From positions 1,426,001 to 1,490,000 of the forward strand of contig NZ_CP029642.1 of assembly GCF_003268655.1 (NCBI RefSeq): a stretch of DNA of 64,000 bases, read 5' to 3'. Positions 63,893 to 64,000 of the stretch are shown piece by piece (position 1 is the first letter of the stretch; each line of letters opens with the position of its first letter). The DNA comes from Arthrobacter dokdonellae. GTDB lineage: Bacteria > Actinomycetota > Actinomycetes > Actinomycetales > Micrococcaceae. The translations under genes were made by a program, and so were the position numbers. Below the pieces are notes generated by a model. The model had not been told where the DNA came from. It saw only the letters and a list, made by a program, of their open reading frames with translations, and did not search any database.

Positions 63893-64000
63893 CAGGGCAG
63901 GGTGGTTCAGGTTCGGGACCGGTCGAGTCCCAGATGACGGCTCAGGCAGGAATTTGTCACGCTGCCGGAATCCATGGTGCTGATTATTGGGCCCGGCTGT

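Overview
The window is about 64 kb of high-GC (roughly two-thirds G+C) DNA from an actinobacterium, most probably a member of the Micrococcaceae close to Arthrobacter. The taxonomic evidence is mycothiol chemistry (mca next to a DUF4307 gene and greA), the eno / septum-initiator / DUF501 / ppx gene run, GTG and TTG starts, and many apparently leaderless mRNAs in which a TANNNT -10 box sits 6-7 nt before the start codon. It reads as a chromosomal backbone segment with one intact insertion sequence, one probable IS remnant and several families of intergenic repeats. I found no phage genes, CRISPR array or recognisable defence island.

Layout. 1-2251: end of an amino-acid permease and a tryptophan/phenylalanine 2-monooxygenase-like flavoenzyme. 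2391-10552 (minus): a 5-oxoproline (pyroglutamate) cluster with pxpA, fused pxpB-pxpC, a biotin carboxylase fused to a biotin carrier domain, a GntR regulator, a DUF969/DUF979 membrane pair and a DUF2891 protein; three copies of the same palindrome, TTGTTCAACAAT, mark its two promoter regions. 11235-14651: one-carbon metabolism, with purU divergent from glyA-folD, which follow a ZTP riboswitch. 14791-16178: protealysin-like M4 protease with an emfourin-type inhibitor. 16453-19548: a membrane protein, exonuclease III, trpS and a 2'-5' RNA ligase-like protein. 19622-21535: an IS1634-type element. 21688-25218: sdhCDAB behind a palindromic promoter. 25516-28132: manC and an M20 amidohydrolase.

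28619-30552: ohrR-ohr-oxidoreductase, an organic peroxide response unit with a clear operator. 30752-37953: nucleoside uptake and salvage (BMP lipoprotein, ABC ATPase, two permeases, cdd, deoA); a DedA protein, adenosine deaminase and mazG follow. 41115-42182: a PadR regulator with a very long glycine-rich N-terminus. 42619-48112: eno, septum initiator, DUF501, ppx and a membrane-anchored subtilase. 48194-51731: type II NADH dehydrogenase, a GNAT protein, a short-arm tRNA with anticodon UAA and a Bax-inhibitor-1-like protein. 52036-56317: deoR-galT-galK divergent from galM (Leloir pathway). 56376-63823: AI-2E family protein, ilvA, greA, DUF4307, mca, a small membrane protein and a DUF255 thioredoxin-domain protein.

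The non-coding DNA is the least ordinary part. Each of the six convergent gene junctions holds a strong hairpin. A 63-bp hairpin-bearing unit is repeated four times in tandem downstream of the Bax-inhibitor gene. At least two further repeat families recur in separate intergenic regions. A strong hairpin separates the binding-protein gene from its ABC transporter genes. All functional names come from reading motifs and gene context; no database search was possible.
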